Shown: positions 34,499-43,803 of the stretch, one piece after another
How the letters are laid out: every line of letters starts with the position of its first letter
Numbering within the stretch: position 1 is the first letter of the stretch
Source of the DNA: Nitrospira sp.
GTDB lineage: Bacteria; Nitrospirota; Nitrospiria; Nitrospirales; Nitrospiraceae
Length of the DNA stretch: 64,000 bases
Direction: 5' to 3'
NCBI GenBank assembly: GCA_029194675.1
Contig: JARFXP010000004.1
Span: 1-64,000 of the forward strand
Notes under the pieces: model-generated
What the model was told of the DNA's origin: nothing
The model's input: only the letters and a program-made list of their open reading frames with translations
The model's database searches: none
Position numbers and translations under genes: made by a program

Positions 34499-36658
34499 TT
34501 ACCATGTCGTCGGTAGCCGCACAGTGGCGGCGCGGTACAGCAGACCAACATAGTCCTTCAACATGCGCGTGGTGCAGAACTGGGGCGCGATCGTACGGAT
34601 ACATTCTTTGACCATTTGGAGCCAACCCCGAGGGATTCCGTCGCGATCGCGCTGATAGAACAGCGGGACGGCTTCCTGTTCCAACACACGATAGACCTGC
34701 TCCACATCATGTTGGTCTTGCGCCTGCGCGTCGGCCGGCTCGGTCAAGGGTTGGATTCCCCACCCATTGGCCCCGTTATACCCTTCGACCCACCATCCAT
34801 CGAGAACACTGAGGTTCAACACGCCGTTCAGGGCGGCTTTCATGCCGCTGGTGCCGCTGGCCTCCATCGGAAAGCGAGGGGTGTTCAACCAGATGTCGAC
34901 GCCTTGGACGAGATACTTCGCCATGTGCATCTCGTAATCTTCCAGGAAGGCGAGGCGGCCTCCCAGCTTGTGGTCATGGCAGAAGGTCAGCACCTCGTGA
35001 ATGAAGTATCGACCCAGCTCGTCGGCAGGATGGGCCTTGCCTGCAAAAATGAGTTGGACCGGCCTCCAGCGGTCTTGGAGGAGCGCCTTCAACCGTTCCA
35101 GTTCTTGGAAGAGCAACGTGGCCCGTTTGTACGTCGCGAACCGTCTGGCAAATCCAATGGTTAATGCTTCGGGGTCCAGGAGTGTGCCGCGCGTGAGGAC
35201 TTGGGACGGCTGCAAATGGCCCTGCATCCAGCCGTCTCTGGCTCGTTCACGGATGAATCCCATCAGTTTCCGCTTCATCGTTTGCCGAACCGCCCACAGC
35301 TCATGGTCGGGAACATCCATCACCCGCTGCCACATGATGGGATCATCGCAGGTGTGGGTCCAGGTCGGGCTGAGCGACTTGCTGTACAGATGGTGCAGCT
35401 CCGCCGAGATCCAAGTCGGCGCATGAATGCCGTTCGTTACGCTGCGGATTGGGACCTGGTCGATCGGCAGCCCCGGCCAGAAATGCTGCCACATGTCGCG
35501 AGTCACGCGGCCATGTTCGCGGCTGACGCCGTTGACGTGGGCCGACAGGCGCATGACCAGCGCGGTCATGTTGAATCCGTGCCCGCTCGACTCGGGAGTT
35601 TCGCCCAGGTGGAGAAATTCGTCGCGCGAGAGGCCCAGCTGCTCCCAGTAGCCGGCAAAATATCGATCCATCAGATGGTGCGGGAAGACGTCATGCCCGG
35701 CCGGCACCGGTGTGTGCGTCGTGAAGACGGTGCTCTGACGGACCAGCTCGCTGGCTTCCGCATGGGTCGAACCCGTTTGAACAAACTCGCGGACCCGCTC
35801 CAAGGTGAGAAAGGCTGAGTGACCTTCGTTGGCATGCCACACTGATGGTGAGATGCCGAGCGAGCGCAACATGCGCACGCCGCCGATCCCCAGCAAAATT
35901 TCCTGACAGAGCCGCATTTCTTGATCCCCGCCGTAGAGACGGGCGGAGAGGGCGCGATCCTCCGGACTGTTCTCCGGCACATCCGTATCGATGAGAAAGA
36001 GCGGGATTCTTCCCACCAGCACTTTCCACACTGCTGCGGTCACGCGGCGACTGCCCATTTCAACGGCAAATCGGCATGACTCTCCAGACGGAGTCAGGGC
36101 CGGATGAACCGGAGATTCCTCGCGGTTGAAGGGGGAGTAGGCCGCCTCTTGCCAACCTTCCGGCGTGATCCGCTGGCGGAAATACCCTTGCGGGTACATG
36201 AATCCGATGCCGACGATCGGCAAGCCAAGATCGCTCGCCTCTTTACAATGGTCTCCGGCCAAGATCCCGAGACCGCCGCTATAAATAGGAACAGAGGCAT
36301 GTAACCCAAACTCAGCGGAGAAATACGCAATGGTGGTCTTTGTCAAATCGGCATGGTTCGTTCCGGCCCAACTCTTCTTGTTGGCAAGATACTCGTCGAA
36401 CAAGCGGAACACCGCCGAGTATTGCCGGAGAAACGACGGGTCTTCGGCCAATCGTGTCAACCGGTCGGGTTTGACATCGGACAAGAGTTTGACCGGGTTG
36501 TGGTTCGTGAGGAACCACAGGGTCGGATCGATTAGTTCGAACAGCTGGCGAGCTTCCAATGTCCAACTCCACCAGAGATTTTGCGCCAGTTCGGGCAGAC
36601 GCTTGAGGCTCTGGGGAAGCGACCCGGAGGAACTCTTCACCGCATTACGTACATCCAC
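34499..36658 (-). CDS. glgP: Alpha-glucan (glycogen) phosphorylase
   Basis: About 719 residues from a GTG at 36658, chosen because AAAGGAG lies five bases upstream; an ATG at 36682 adds 8 residues without a site. The enzyme releases glucose 1-phosphate from glycogen. GT35 features include AYFSAEFGLHASVPIYSGGLGILAGDH near the front, WHANEGHSAFLTLERVREF, and the pyridoxal-phosphate lysine motif near the end, MEASGTSGMKAALNGVLNLSVLDGWWVEGY. The N-terminal DUF3417-like segment (LPELAQNLWWSWTLEARQLFELID) marks the bacterial/archaeal short type. No other glycogen gene is in the window. Confidence 0.95.
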   Translation of the reverse strand: MDVRNAVKSSSGSLPQSLKRLPELAQNLWWSWTLEARQLFELIDPTLWFLTNHNPVKLLSDVKPDRLTRLAEDPSFLRQYSAVFRLFDEYLANKKSWAGTNHADLTKTTIAYFSAEFGLHASVPIYSGGLGILAGDHCKEASDLGLPIVGIGFMYPQGYFRQRITPEGWQEAAYSPFNREESPVHPALTPSGESCRFAVEMGSRRVTAAVWKVLVGRIPLFLIDTDVPENSPEDRALSARLYGGDQEMRLCQEILLGIGGVRMLRSLGISPSVWHANEGHSAFLTLERVREFVQTGSTHAEASELVRQSTVFTTHTPVPAGHDVFPHHLMDRYFAGYWEQLGLSRDEFLHLGETPESSGHGFNMTALVMRLSAHVNGVSREHGRVTRDMWQHFWPGLPIDQVPIRSVTNGIHAPTWISAELHHLYSKSLSPTWTHTCDDPIMWQRVMDVPDHELWAVRQTMKRKLMGFIRERARDGWMQGHLQPSQVLTRGTLLDPEALTIGFARRFATYKRATLLFQELERLKALLQDRWRPVQLIFAGKAHPADELGRYFIHEVLTFCHDHKLGGRLAFLEDYEMHMAKYLVQGVDIWLNTPRFPMEASGTSGMKAALNGVLNLSVLDGWWVEGYNGANGWGIQPLTEPADAQAQDQHDVEQVYRVLEQEAVPLFYQRDRDGIPRGWLQMVKECIRTIAPQFCTTRMLKDYVGLLYRAATVRLPTTW

Positions 36659-36721
36659 AAACACTCCTTTGGTCAAGATCATGCATTCGGTATCGGCAAC
36701 GGCGGGCGATCACCGGCTGGG

Positions 36722-37558
36722 TCAGGCGTGGCCTGCCTTATGCCACGAAGCCCAGTCTCTGGAGAATGCCACGGCGGCATACCGTTCGCCAACGATTTTT
36801 GCGACTCTGTTCAAGAGTTTGGTGAGTTGCTGGAGTTCGGAGGGGGTGAGGTCCTCACGGAACCGTGGGTGGAGTCCCCAACGCGTCTCGACTTCTTCAC
36901 CTGTCACACTCGACATCACGCTGACGAGTTTGATCTCTTGGCCGGTCGATTTTTTCTGTTCAGTTAAGGTCTCAACGGGGAGAGGCGCGGTCTGTGATGC
37001 TTCCTGAGAGGGAGGAACCTGCCCTTGTAGTACCGCACTGAGGGCCGGCACGACGGCGCTGGCACAGAGCGTCGCCGCTGAGCTGAGTTGCGCATTGCCG
37101 GCTGCGCCGAGGGCGTCAGCCACTTTGTCGCCGAACTCGCGGAACATTTCGTTCTTGGTCTTGGAGTCTTCGGAGATCAAAAACTTATATCTCTCATAGG
37201 TCTGTCGACTTTCTGCGACGGTCGTGCCGATCGTCAGCACGATTTCCATCTGATCCGCGTTGTTCCCAAACGCCGGCTCCAGCACATGCTTCAACTGTTG
37301 CGTTACGGCGTCTTCCAACCCGTTCATGAATTCCATCTGGTCCTTCAGCGGGATATGCAGAGCCACCAGCCGGTCCGTGAGATTGAACATGACCTTGAGA
37401 AATTCCAGGTAGATGCCCCACTCATCCTGGCGCTTGAGCTTCAGTGCCTGGTCGGGGGCATTGCGCTTCATCATCGTGACCGATTCGCCCGACACAGCGA
37501 GCATCAGCTCGGCCAGCTGACGGAGGCGTTCCCTATATTCGGGTTTAGCAGTGGTCAT
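36722..37558 (-). CDS. Hypothetical helical protein upstream of glgP
   Basis: About 278 residues from the ATG at 37558. Mostly helical and soluble, for example YRERLRQLAELMLAVSGESVTMMKRNAPDQALKLKRQDEWGIYLEFLKVMFNLTDRLVAL. A Pro/Thr/Gln-rich linker (QVPPSQEASQTAPLPVE) splits it into an N-terminal domain of about 180 residues and a C-terminal domain of about 70 (WGLHPRFREDLTPSELQQLTKLLNRVAKIVGERYAAVAF). I do not recognise either. It lies 60 bases before glgP on the same strand. Confidence 0.65.
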   Translation of the reverse strand: MTTAKPEYRERLRQLAELMLAVSGESVTMMKRNAPDQALKLKRQDEWGIYLEFLKVMFNLTDRLVALHIPLKDQMEFMNGLEDAVTQQLKHVLEPAFGNNADQMEIVLTIGTTVAESRQTYERYKFLISEDSKTKNEMFREFGDKVADALGAAGNAQLSSAATLCASAVVPALSAVLQGQVPPSQEASQTAPLPVETLTEQKKSTGQEIKLVSVMSSVTGEEVETRWGLHPRFREDLTPSELQQLTKLLNRVAKIVGERYAAVAFSRDWASWHKAGHA

Positions 37559-37740
37559 AAGTGTTCCCATGAGCAACGCGGATTATAACGGAGACATGAG
37601 AGGGGAGAAAAGAGGTGGGCGGAAGAAGTTACTTCTTAAGCCGTCGGGAACCATCGATCGAAAATTAGGCGCCTCGTGTTCATGATTGAGAGGCATATTT
37701 ACGGCCTTAGAAGTTAGAGGTGAACGATATACCGATGACG

Positions 37741-40700
37741 TTATTCGCCTCGTTTTCGGATCGAGCGGATGGCTTCAACTGAAGTCTGGCCGTAGTCCGG
37801 TGTTTCAGTCAATGTCTCCAACACTTTTATACTCGATAATGTACCAAGTTCACCGAGAAGTTCGATGAGGAACATAGTCCGTCTGTTTTTCTGAAATGAA
37901 GCCGAACGCTCAAAGATGGTGATGAGCCTTTCTCGGTTGACCAAACCAAATTCCAGCAATGATTGCACTATGTCCTGAAAGTCGGCGGCTAATTCTCGAA
38001 GGCCCTTTATGGGAAGCTTCATATCTAGTGACGGACCAGCATTCCACAGATGCATCAACGGGTCGATGGCTTCGAAAGGAATCTCTTTCCTCAACTTCTC
38101 CCAAAGGGGCGTACACTTCGCCAGGATGTCCTCATGAGATAGTGTCGATTTATTTCCCCAGAACAAGATCTCCCCATAGAGCTGCCAAGCACGTTTCGCG
38201 TCTGAGTCTAGGTTGGCCAGTTGTGCCGGGAAGGGTCGAAAAATGGCACATCCACATTGTGCGAGTGCAAATACGCGAGCAGTTTCCTGTATGTTCATGG
38301 ATTCCACGTCTATTTCTGTCGCCCATCTCTCAAATGCAGGCGATGCCCTTGCATCGCGCAATGTGATCAGCTCTTCAAGGATGTAATCACAGGCAAATCC
38401 ATAGCTGGGAGCTCCAAGCGAACCTCGTGTATAGAGGGTAACGAGGTCATCTTTGGACAGCTCACGGATTGCAGTGTAATAAGCGCCCTGAAATACATCC
38501 TCGAATTGCTTGCTTATTGCCGAATACGCCCATTCTCGGGCTTGCTGGGTATCGACTGCCGTAATAATCTCGTCAATCTCCTTGGCTGCGCTTTCAGCAT
38601 CGACCGTCGGCTCGATCAAGTCGTAAGCCATACTTGTTTCCACCAATTGTGTATTGAGGAAAAGGTTGTTCGTTTCAAACCCAGAAAGTACTTCAACAAT
38701 CTCATCTCGCAAAGGTCCGATTGTTTCATGTGCGCACCCCTGAACGAATTGAAGCGCTTGCAGTTGGAGATGATAGAGCTCAGTGCACCAGGATAGTCGT
38801 AAGAGTTTCGGGAGATAACTTGGAGGTTCGCCCTTCCAGTGCCACCGTCTAAGCAAGAGGCAACACACATACAATTCACCAGGCGTAGGACGCTCCGAGC
38901 CTTCAAGTATCCTTGAGATTTTTGGAAGTACCGGCAGAACCAGTTGGGAATTCCATGAGTTATGGCATGACGTAGCAATTAACGAAGTAGGCCATGCTGC
39001 CGTGCTACCGGGATGTTGGACAACATACATCTCTGCAAACCATTGCTCTCTGTGCTTTCTGTTTTCAGGAGGCCATCTCTTTACTATTTGGTCTACATTC
39101 GTGTCAGTCCGTCGGATCAATGATAAAGTTTCATCCAACAAGATGTCTTCGTACAAGGCCTGTCCTACTGCGCTCAAAAGAACCATGTCATAGCTCGATA
39201 AGGTTCGACGACCCGATACAAGCAACAGAGTCTTGTCATCTTGATCCTCAATGCGGGCTCTGAACTCCATTGCATTGATAAAACATGCATGTAGGACCTG
39301 TTCTGCGTCCTTCAGCGCTAAGCTCCTTGCGAGCGGCCCCCAAATACCACGTAAGCAGGCCAAGACTGTCTCAACATCTTCCAAGGCAACCAGCGTATTT
39401 CGTAACACCGTGTCATCACTGATCATCGGGATTACTAGGTCAGATAAATGTCGATGGCGCGGGCGAGCGAGATTTGAGGGCAGGAGCTGCCTCTCCGGAT
39501 TGTGTCGCAGAAACGCTTCGGCTTCAAAATACAACTGGAATTGTTCGTGGCGAAAAGAGCCGCGGTTGTAGCGAACCTCTACGAGATTGGACTGTAAGGC
39601 ACTAGTGAGCAGATCGATAGAGGAAGACGGATGGTCAGAAATAGTTGATGCAATCTGTTCTATCTCCCGAAGCGGAAGACTATAGGTAAACTGATCCGCC
39701 ATTGCCTCCGCCATCCTCATGAAGAGCTCACGGACCCTTAGCGGCTCGCCAGTCCTCTCCGTAAGGCGACGCGTATAGGTTTCCAGCAAATCAGCCTTTG
39801 TCATGTGGGGCACACTTGCCATAGAATCTGAAAGACATTGCCCCGCCAGGCTCAATTCAAGAGGAGTCTTAAACGGCTGTAGCAAGCTCGCCACGTCTCC
39901 ATGGAAGTCACCCGAGTGCGCCTCAAAGACGGCCTTTCTCTCCTCCAAAGAGAGGTCAGCAAAAGTCAGTGTTTCACCCCTGAGATGCTGCGGTAGCTGT
40001 AGCTGACTCTGAGCGGTGATAATGACGGGAAGCGGTTCTTTGAGAACCAAAGATTGGAGTTCCTGCAAGAATCTGTCTTTCTTATCATGAGGACATTCGT
40101 TGAACGCATCCACAAGCAGGGCTGTCCGTTTATTGAGAGTCTTGCATCGATGCATTAAGTCCGCAAAGTTACCCGGATGAAGGTAGGACACGCTCACATC
40201 GAGAAGATGTGACAGGTCGCCGTCATAGTTTTTCACCTGCACAAAGATGATGACGATGCCGTTCGCTAGAGACTGCAAGGCGATGTGAAGAAGTAGTTCT
40301 GTTTTCCCGCTTCCAGAAGGTCCGATGATTTGGTAGTGCTTGCCCTCCGAAATGATCCCGATCACCTCTGTAGTTTTACATGTGCGGTCTGTCCCTCGAA
40401 GCGTAAGAGGAACAAGCTTTCCAATCCGCGGCCTCCAAAAATCATAAAAACGTTCGACATAGCTTGAGACCGACGAGAGAGCCTCATCAGCTGTAGTGTC
40501 TCGGAGCTGGCTATCTTTCTCCCATTTCGTCAACGCGAGATACATGACAAGGGCTTGCCATTGCTTCTTGTTCCAGTTTGGTGATCGTGAGCCTGTGAGA
40601 GTTAGAGTTTTCAGACACTCCCGGTAGCCGACTACCTTGGCTTTAAAGTTTCCTTCTGTCACAGTCGAGCCCATTGGGATTTCAGGATAAATGCAAACAA

Positions 40701-41130
40701 TTCCTTCTACAGATTGGTAAAAGTAGTCATTGCCAGGGATGAGCCACTGGTCTGGGTGTTTTGCAGAAAGCTTGCGGACTTCATCACTAAGCGCATACTT
40801 GCATTGGACAGCTTGCGTATGAGGATTGGGTAAGAGGAGCTTCTTTCTCGACCCGTCTGGCAGAACCAAAGCCCACTCACCGTTAATTTCGCCCTCCACT
40901 GGCTGGTTAAATGCCTTCAGTTCGATGAGTGCCGCACAGCGCTCCGTCACAACAAAAAAGTCGATCTGGCGAGGACGAGTCGGCGGGGTGAAGTTTGCTA
41001 GGATGATGGCCGCACAATTGGCTTGACGAAGATCATCACAGATGTGATTGAGGAAGGATCTTTCGGATTGCTGTTCTAGCGGAGAGCCGATGTAAACGTC
41101 GATGGAAGTTGTCACGCGGTTGTCTACCAT
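37741..41130 (-). CDS. NERD-domain NACHT/STAND NTPase, probable defence protein
   Basis: 1129 residues. The N-terminus (about 1-180) resembles the NERD nuclease-related domain: an early Glu, then RQIDFFVVTERCAALIELKAF with D57 and E70-x-K72, the acidic/lysine set of PD-(D/E)XK folds. A P-loop NTPase follows with Walker A GPSGSGKT at 270-277, Walker B TALLVDAFNEC at about 336-345 and a downstream VIITAQSQ sensor, in NACHT style. The remaining 700 residues are helical and may be a repeat sensor. Signal-sensing STAND ATPases with nuclease-like effectors are known in anti-phage immunity. Codon use is more AT-rich than its neighbours, suggesting transfer. It stands alone, with a toxin-antitoxin pair next to it. 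Confidence 0.75.
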   Translation of the reverse strand: MVDNRVTTSIDVYIGSPLEQQSERSFLNHICDDLRQANCAAIILANFTPPTRPRQIDFFVVTERCAALIELKAFNQPVEGEINGEWALVLPDGSRKKLLLPNPHTQAVQCKYALSDEVRKLSAKHPDQWLIPGNDYFYQSVEGIVCIYPEIPMGSTVTEGNFKAKVVGYRECLKTLTLTGSRSPNWNKKQWQALVMYLALTKWEKDSQLRDTTADEALSSVSSYVERFYDFWRPRIGKLVPLTLRGTDRTCKTTEVIGIISEGKHYQIIGPSGSGKTELLLHIALQSLANGIVIIFVQVKNYDGDLSHLLDVSVSYLHPGNFADLMHRCKTLNKRTALLVDAFNECPHDKKDRFLQELQSLVLKEPLPVIITAQSQLQLPQHLRGETLTFADLSLEERKAVFEAHSGDFHGDVASLLQPFKTPLELSLAGQCLSDSMASVPHMTKADLLETYTRRLTERTGEPLRVRELFMRMAEAMADQFTYSLPLREIEQIASTISDHPSSSIDLLTSALQSNLVEVRYNRGSFRHEQFQLYFEAEAFLRHNPERQLLPSNLARPRHRHLSDLVIPMISDDTVLRNTLVALEDVETVLACLRGIWGPLARSLALKDAEQVLHACFINAMEFRARIEDQDDKTLLLVSGRRTLSSYDMVLLSAVGQALYEDILLDETLSLIRRTDTNVDQIVKRWPPENRKHREQWFAEMYVVQHPGSTAAWPTSLIATSCHNSWNSQLVLPVLPKISRILEGSERPTPGELYVCCLLLRRWHWKGEPPSYLPKLLRLSWCTELYHLQLQALQFVQGCAHETIGPLRDEIVEVLSGFETNNLFLNTQLVETSMAYDLIEPTVDAESAAKEIDEIITAVDTQQAREWAYSAISKQFEDVFQGAYYTAIRELSKDDLVTLYTRGSLGAPSYGFACDYILEELITLRDARASPAFERWATEIDVESMNIQETARVFALAQCGCAIFRPFPAQLANLDSDAKRAWQLYGEILFWGNKSTLSHEDILAKCTPLWEKLRKEIPFEAIDPLMHLWNAGPSLDMKLPIKGLRELAADFQDIVQSLLEFGLVNRERLITIFERSASFQKNRRTMFLIELLGELGTLSSIKVLETLTETPDYGQTSVEAIRSIRKRGE

Positions 41131-41226
41131 TAGTGCCAGTAACTATGAAAGAAAGATAACGCGAGGTGTGAGAAAGGTGTCAAGCGGAAATCGAGGTAGG
41201 TTTGTGATCATGAGCATCGAACGAGT

Positions 41227-41871
41227 TTATGAGCGGTGCAGCTTGAGCGCTGCGGCGACGATCGGTTTGGCCCAGTTCGGCGTGGATGCCAGGTCCGGCG
41301 GACCGAGAATTCTGCCATGTTCCATATGCAGCACCGGTTTCAGCTGCGGTGTTCGGCCTGCTGAAGGGTTTGCGTCCGCGCTGTTGTCGTACATGTGGAG
41401 GGTGGTGAAGAGCGGAAGCAGGGCGATGAGGTTGAGACGGCTATGTTCGTAGCGGCGATGGATGTCGTGCGGGGGAATGTCGTGCCCGCCTCGGCTGACT
41501 CGGGCCTGCACGCGTACGATGTGTAATTCCGGGCTGGACAGTCCCACGTACCAGACATGCACCTCGATGCCCTGTTCGGCTGCTTGTGCAAGGAGGCTTG
41601 TGATGGTTTTCCCGCCGAGGGTGGTCTCAAAGGTAAAGTCTAGGCGCTTTTCGATCGCCCACTTCAGCAGCCTCACGCCCTGATGCCAAGCTGCGCCGTT
41701 GGCGTCTGCCTGTGTTAGCGTAGGATCTTTCTCCCTGAGGGCGCGGGCCGCTTCGTCCGGATTGAAATATTCGCCTCCGTGTTGACGGACAGCCGCGCCG
41801 CCGATGCTGCTCTTCCCCGCCCCATTGACGCCGGCCAGCACATGAATACGTGGCCGACGGGAAGTGCTCAT
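41227..41871 (-). CDS. Zeta-toxin-like P-loop kinase
   Basis: 214 residues. Walker A is GVNGAGKSS at 14-22. EYFNPDEAAR at 34-43 and FTFETTLGG at 79-87 are the zeta-toxin substrate segment and lid-strand motifs. Zeta toxins phosphorylate UDP-N-acetylglucosamine and block cell-wall synthesis; some relatives in this family have other substrates. The start overlaps the stop of the upstream antitoxin gene in an ATGA junction, so both are translated together. The pair is on the minus strand next to the NERD-NACHT gene. Confidence 0.82.
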   Translation of the reverse strand: MSTSRRPRIHVLAGVNGAGKSSIGGAAVRQHGGEYFNPDEAARALREKDPTLTQADANGAAWHQGVRLLKWAIEKRLDFTFETTLGGKTITSLLAQAAEQGIEVHVWYVGLSSPELHIVRVQARVSRGGHDIPPHDIHRRYEHSRLNLIALLPLFTTLHMYDNSADANPSAGRTPQLKPVLHMEHGRILGPPDLASTPNWAKPIVAAALKLHRS

Positions 41872-42263
41872 GCCCGCATGGCAGACGCACGCCGCGCACG
41901 CTTGCGCGCCGGTGCGCGATGCTTTTTGGCAGCCGTGGCTGCGGCGCGCCCAAGTTCCTCTGGAGAGGCGTTGAAGGCGGCCTCTACACCCTTCCGCGCT
42001 TGCCTCGTCTGCATGCGGGCCAGCGATTCGTCGAACTCCTCGTTCAGATCGTCCAGCGAACGGCTGCGTTCTTTCACCAGCGATTCGAACTCGGCGAACG
42101 AGAGGAGCACGGCCTTGGGCCTATCGTGACGAGTAATGACGACCGCGCCGCTCTGCAGCGTTTTCTCTAGGATCGCGCCGAACTCGTTCTTGACTTTCGT
42201 GGCTGCGACGGTGGAGATGTCCATAAGCTCTCCACGGCTGTTTCTGAATGTGAGCTTCGGCAT
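41868..42263 (-). CDS. Phd/YefM-type antitoxin fused to an Ala/Arg-rich tail
   Basis: About 131 residues from the ATG at 42263; the longer frame to 42308 lies in an AT-rich control region. MDISTVAATKVKNEFGAILEKTLQSGAVVITRHDRPKAVLLSFAEFESLV is the Phd/YefM DNA-binding fold. A helical linker and a basic tail (AAKKHRAPARKRARRASAMRA) follow and may wrap the toxin or bind DNA. Zeta-like kinases are more often paired with epsilon-type antitoxins, so this pairing with a Phd-type protein is less usual but known. It precedes the toxin, the standard order. Confidence 0.75.
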   Translation of the reverse strand: MPKLTFRNSRGELMDISTVAATKVKNEFGAILEKTLQSGAVVITRHDRPKAVLLSFAEFESLVKERSRSLDDLNEEFDESLARMQTRQARKGVEAAFNASPEELGRAAATAAKKHRAPARKRARRASAMRA

Positions 42264-42300
42264 GATGTCTCGAAAGGAATTAATAATTAATACAGCTAAA
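42264..42300 (-). promoter_or_regulatory. AT-rich operator-like region before the antitoxin
   Basis: gaattaataattaatac just before the antitoxin ATG contains the inverted repeat attaat-aattaat. Phd-type antitoxins bind such palindromes to repress their own operon. No fixed -35/-10 pair is assigned. Confidence 0.35.
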
Positions 42301-42561
42301 TTGTACATATTAGCTATTTATCGGTCAAGTGTGTGCAAACCGTGAAAGTGTGGACCGTTACCAACCACTGTCGGGCGGCCCTCACAAGGTTATGGCTTCT
42401 TAATCGAGAACGAAACGCACGAGAGAAGCATGGGATCGGATCTTGAATCGTGCAGCCGCCTTCTCTGACCGCCGGACAGGTGCTCGGCTCTGCTACTGGA
42501 CAGCCGGCAACGATAAGCGCTAGGCTGAACCTGAACCTTAACCTAAACGAGTAGGTAGCCC

Positions 42562-42663
42562 ATGCCTGGAATGTTTGGTGCCCATCCTCCGCTCATGTTG
42601 ATCGCTATCGCGATTGTCGTGATAGCGGCTGTGGTGTTCGCCTTGATGACGGCAGGTTATTGA
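42562..42663 (+). CDS. 33-residue single-helix membrane peptide
   Basis: A short gene not long enough for ordinary ORF calling. It reads MPGMFGAHPPLMLIAIAIVV and continues IAAVVFALMTAGY, one hydrophobic helix. A GTAGG lies about 5 bases before the ATG. It sits alone between the toxin-antitoxin pair and the YprB-like gene, on the opposite strand to both. Such peptides are often stress or regulatory membrane proteins; function is unknown. Confidence 0.45.
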   Translation: MPGMFGAHPPLMLIAIAIVVIAAVVFALMTAGY

Positions 42664-42731
42664 GGAATGAGTGATCGGACAGAAGTGCGGGGCGTATCGA
42701 TCGCTCCACGGTCATAGTAGCCTATCCCCAA

Positions 42732-43496
42732 TTATCCAACAGTTGACTTGATGCCAACTTCTAACCGGCGGACCATTTCGCAGTAGAAGGTATCGGCCAG
42801 CCGCTCCAGATTCACGCAATCCGCTTCGTTGTAGCCGAGTAGCCGTTCTCTGGCGTTCCCATCATGACTGTGTCGCCATCGATTCCAGAGCAACACCGCA
42901 TCATGGCCGTTCAAGCCCTGCAGATCAGAGGCGCGAGTAATCTCCAATTGCGCTTCAATAGCCTTGAGTCCGCCTCGATACCCGAGCTGCCGACCCATAA
43001 AACAGAGGTCGATGTGGGGTTGGTCTAGGGGAAGGTCCGGATACTGCGCGAGCAACATCGGCACATCGAACGTCGTCCCGCAAAACGTCACCAGTAGATC
43101 GTACTGCGACAATTCATCCGCAAGCTGCCGGACATTCAGCGACTCACCGCGGACGAACGAGGTAAACCGGCCGCGACCGTAGCACCCTACGACCGTGATC
43201 TGTCCGCACGAATCGGTTTCGATGTCCAGATACACCGCCCGCTCACGAAGCCATTCGTAGAGCCGCCACTGCTCTCGCTGAGGCAGGACTGCGCCGAAGT
43301 AGCGTGCATCGTCTCGCGTATAATGTGCTTGAGCTTCCGAGATGCCCTCGTCATACAGCGCCTTCCGGCCTGCGCTGATACCCCGAATGGAAGGAGCAAC
43401 GAGGAAATCCGACCAGGTGGTCATCCCTTCCCGCCACAGTCGGCGTTCCGTGATGCGTCCTACCCCTGGAAGCAAGCAGAAGGTGGAGGTGATCAT
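42732..43496 (-). CDS. YprB-like RNase H fold exonuclease
   Basis: 254 residues. The start carries a helix-hairpin-helix-like segment (LLPGVGRITERRLWREGMTTW). The nuclease core shows AVYLDIETDSCGQITVVGCYGRG (DxE catalytic pair), YDLLVTFCGTTFDVPMLLAQYPDLPLDQPHIDLCF (central aspartates) and LLGYNEADCVNLERLA with the final D. This is the YprB ribonuclease-H-like 3'-5' exonuclease pattern. Proteins of this kind act on DNA or RNA ends, and relatives occur near helicases. Here it is isolated. Confidence 0.82.
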   Translation of the reverse strand: MITSTFCLLPGVGRITERRLWREGMTTWSDFLVAPSIRGISAGRKALYDEGISEAQAHYTRDDARYFGAVLPQREQWRLYEWLRERAVYLDIETDSCGQITVVGCYGRGRFTSFVRGESLNVRQLADELSQYDLLVTFCGTTFDVPMLLAQYPDLPLDQPHIDLCFMGRQLGYRGGLKAIEAQLEITRASDLQGLNGHDAVLLWNRWRHSHDGNARERLLGYNEADCVNLERLADTFYCEMVRRLEVGIKSTVG

Positions 43497-43803
43497 GTTT
43501 GATCTATCACAAATACATGAGACGATTTCAACGTCTATAAGTCAAAATTGAAGAACGGGCCACCGCGTTCGCTTGAGACCTGTCTGGCATGTGCAGGTGC
43601 TTGTACAACCCCGGCGACAGCAGTACAACGAGAAACCGCCACATCGCTCGCTCAGCTTGTGGCCCACCTGCACAGGATATCCTCCCGCTATCATGTACAT
43701 AAGTGACGGACATCCTGGTACACTGATCGGAGACGGCACCGAGTAGATCTCGCACACACTCATGCTGCTCATATGCGAACCGTCCCTCATGAAGAAAGGA
43801 AAG
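43497..43803. other. Divergent intergenic region
   Basis: About 300 bases between the YprB-like gene and the small exported protein, read divergently. Minus-strand frames here (43528-44001, 43542-43880) run antisense to the next gene and lack start sites. Promoter elements are not clear. Confidence 0.35.
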
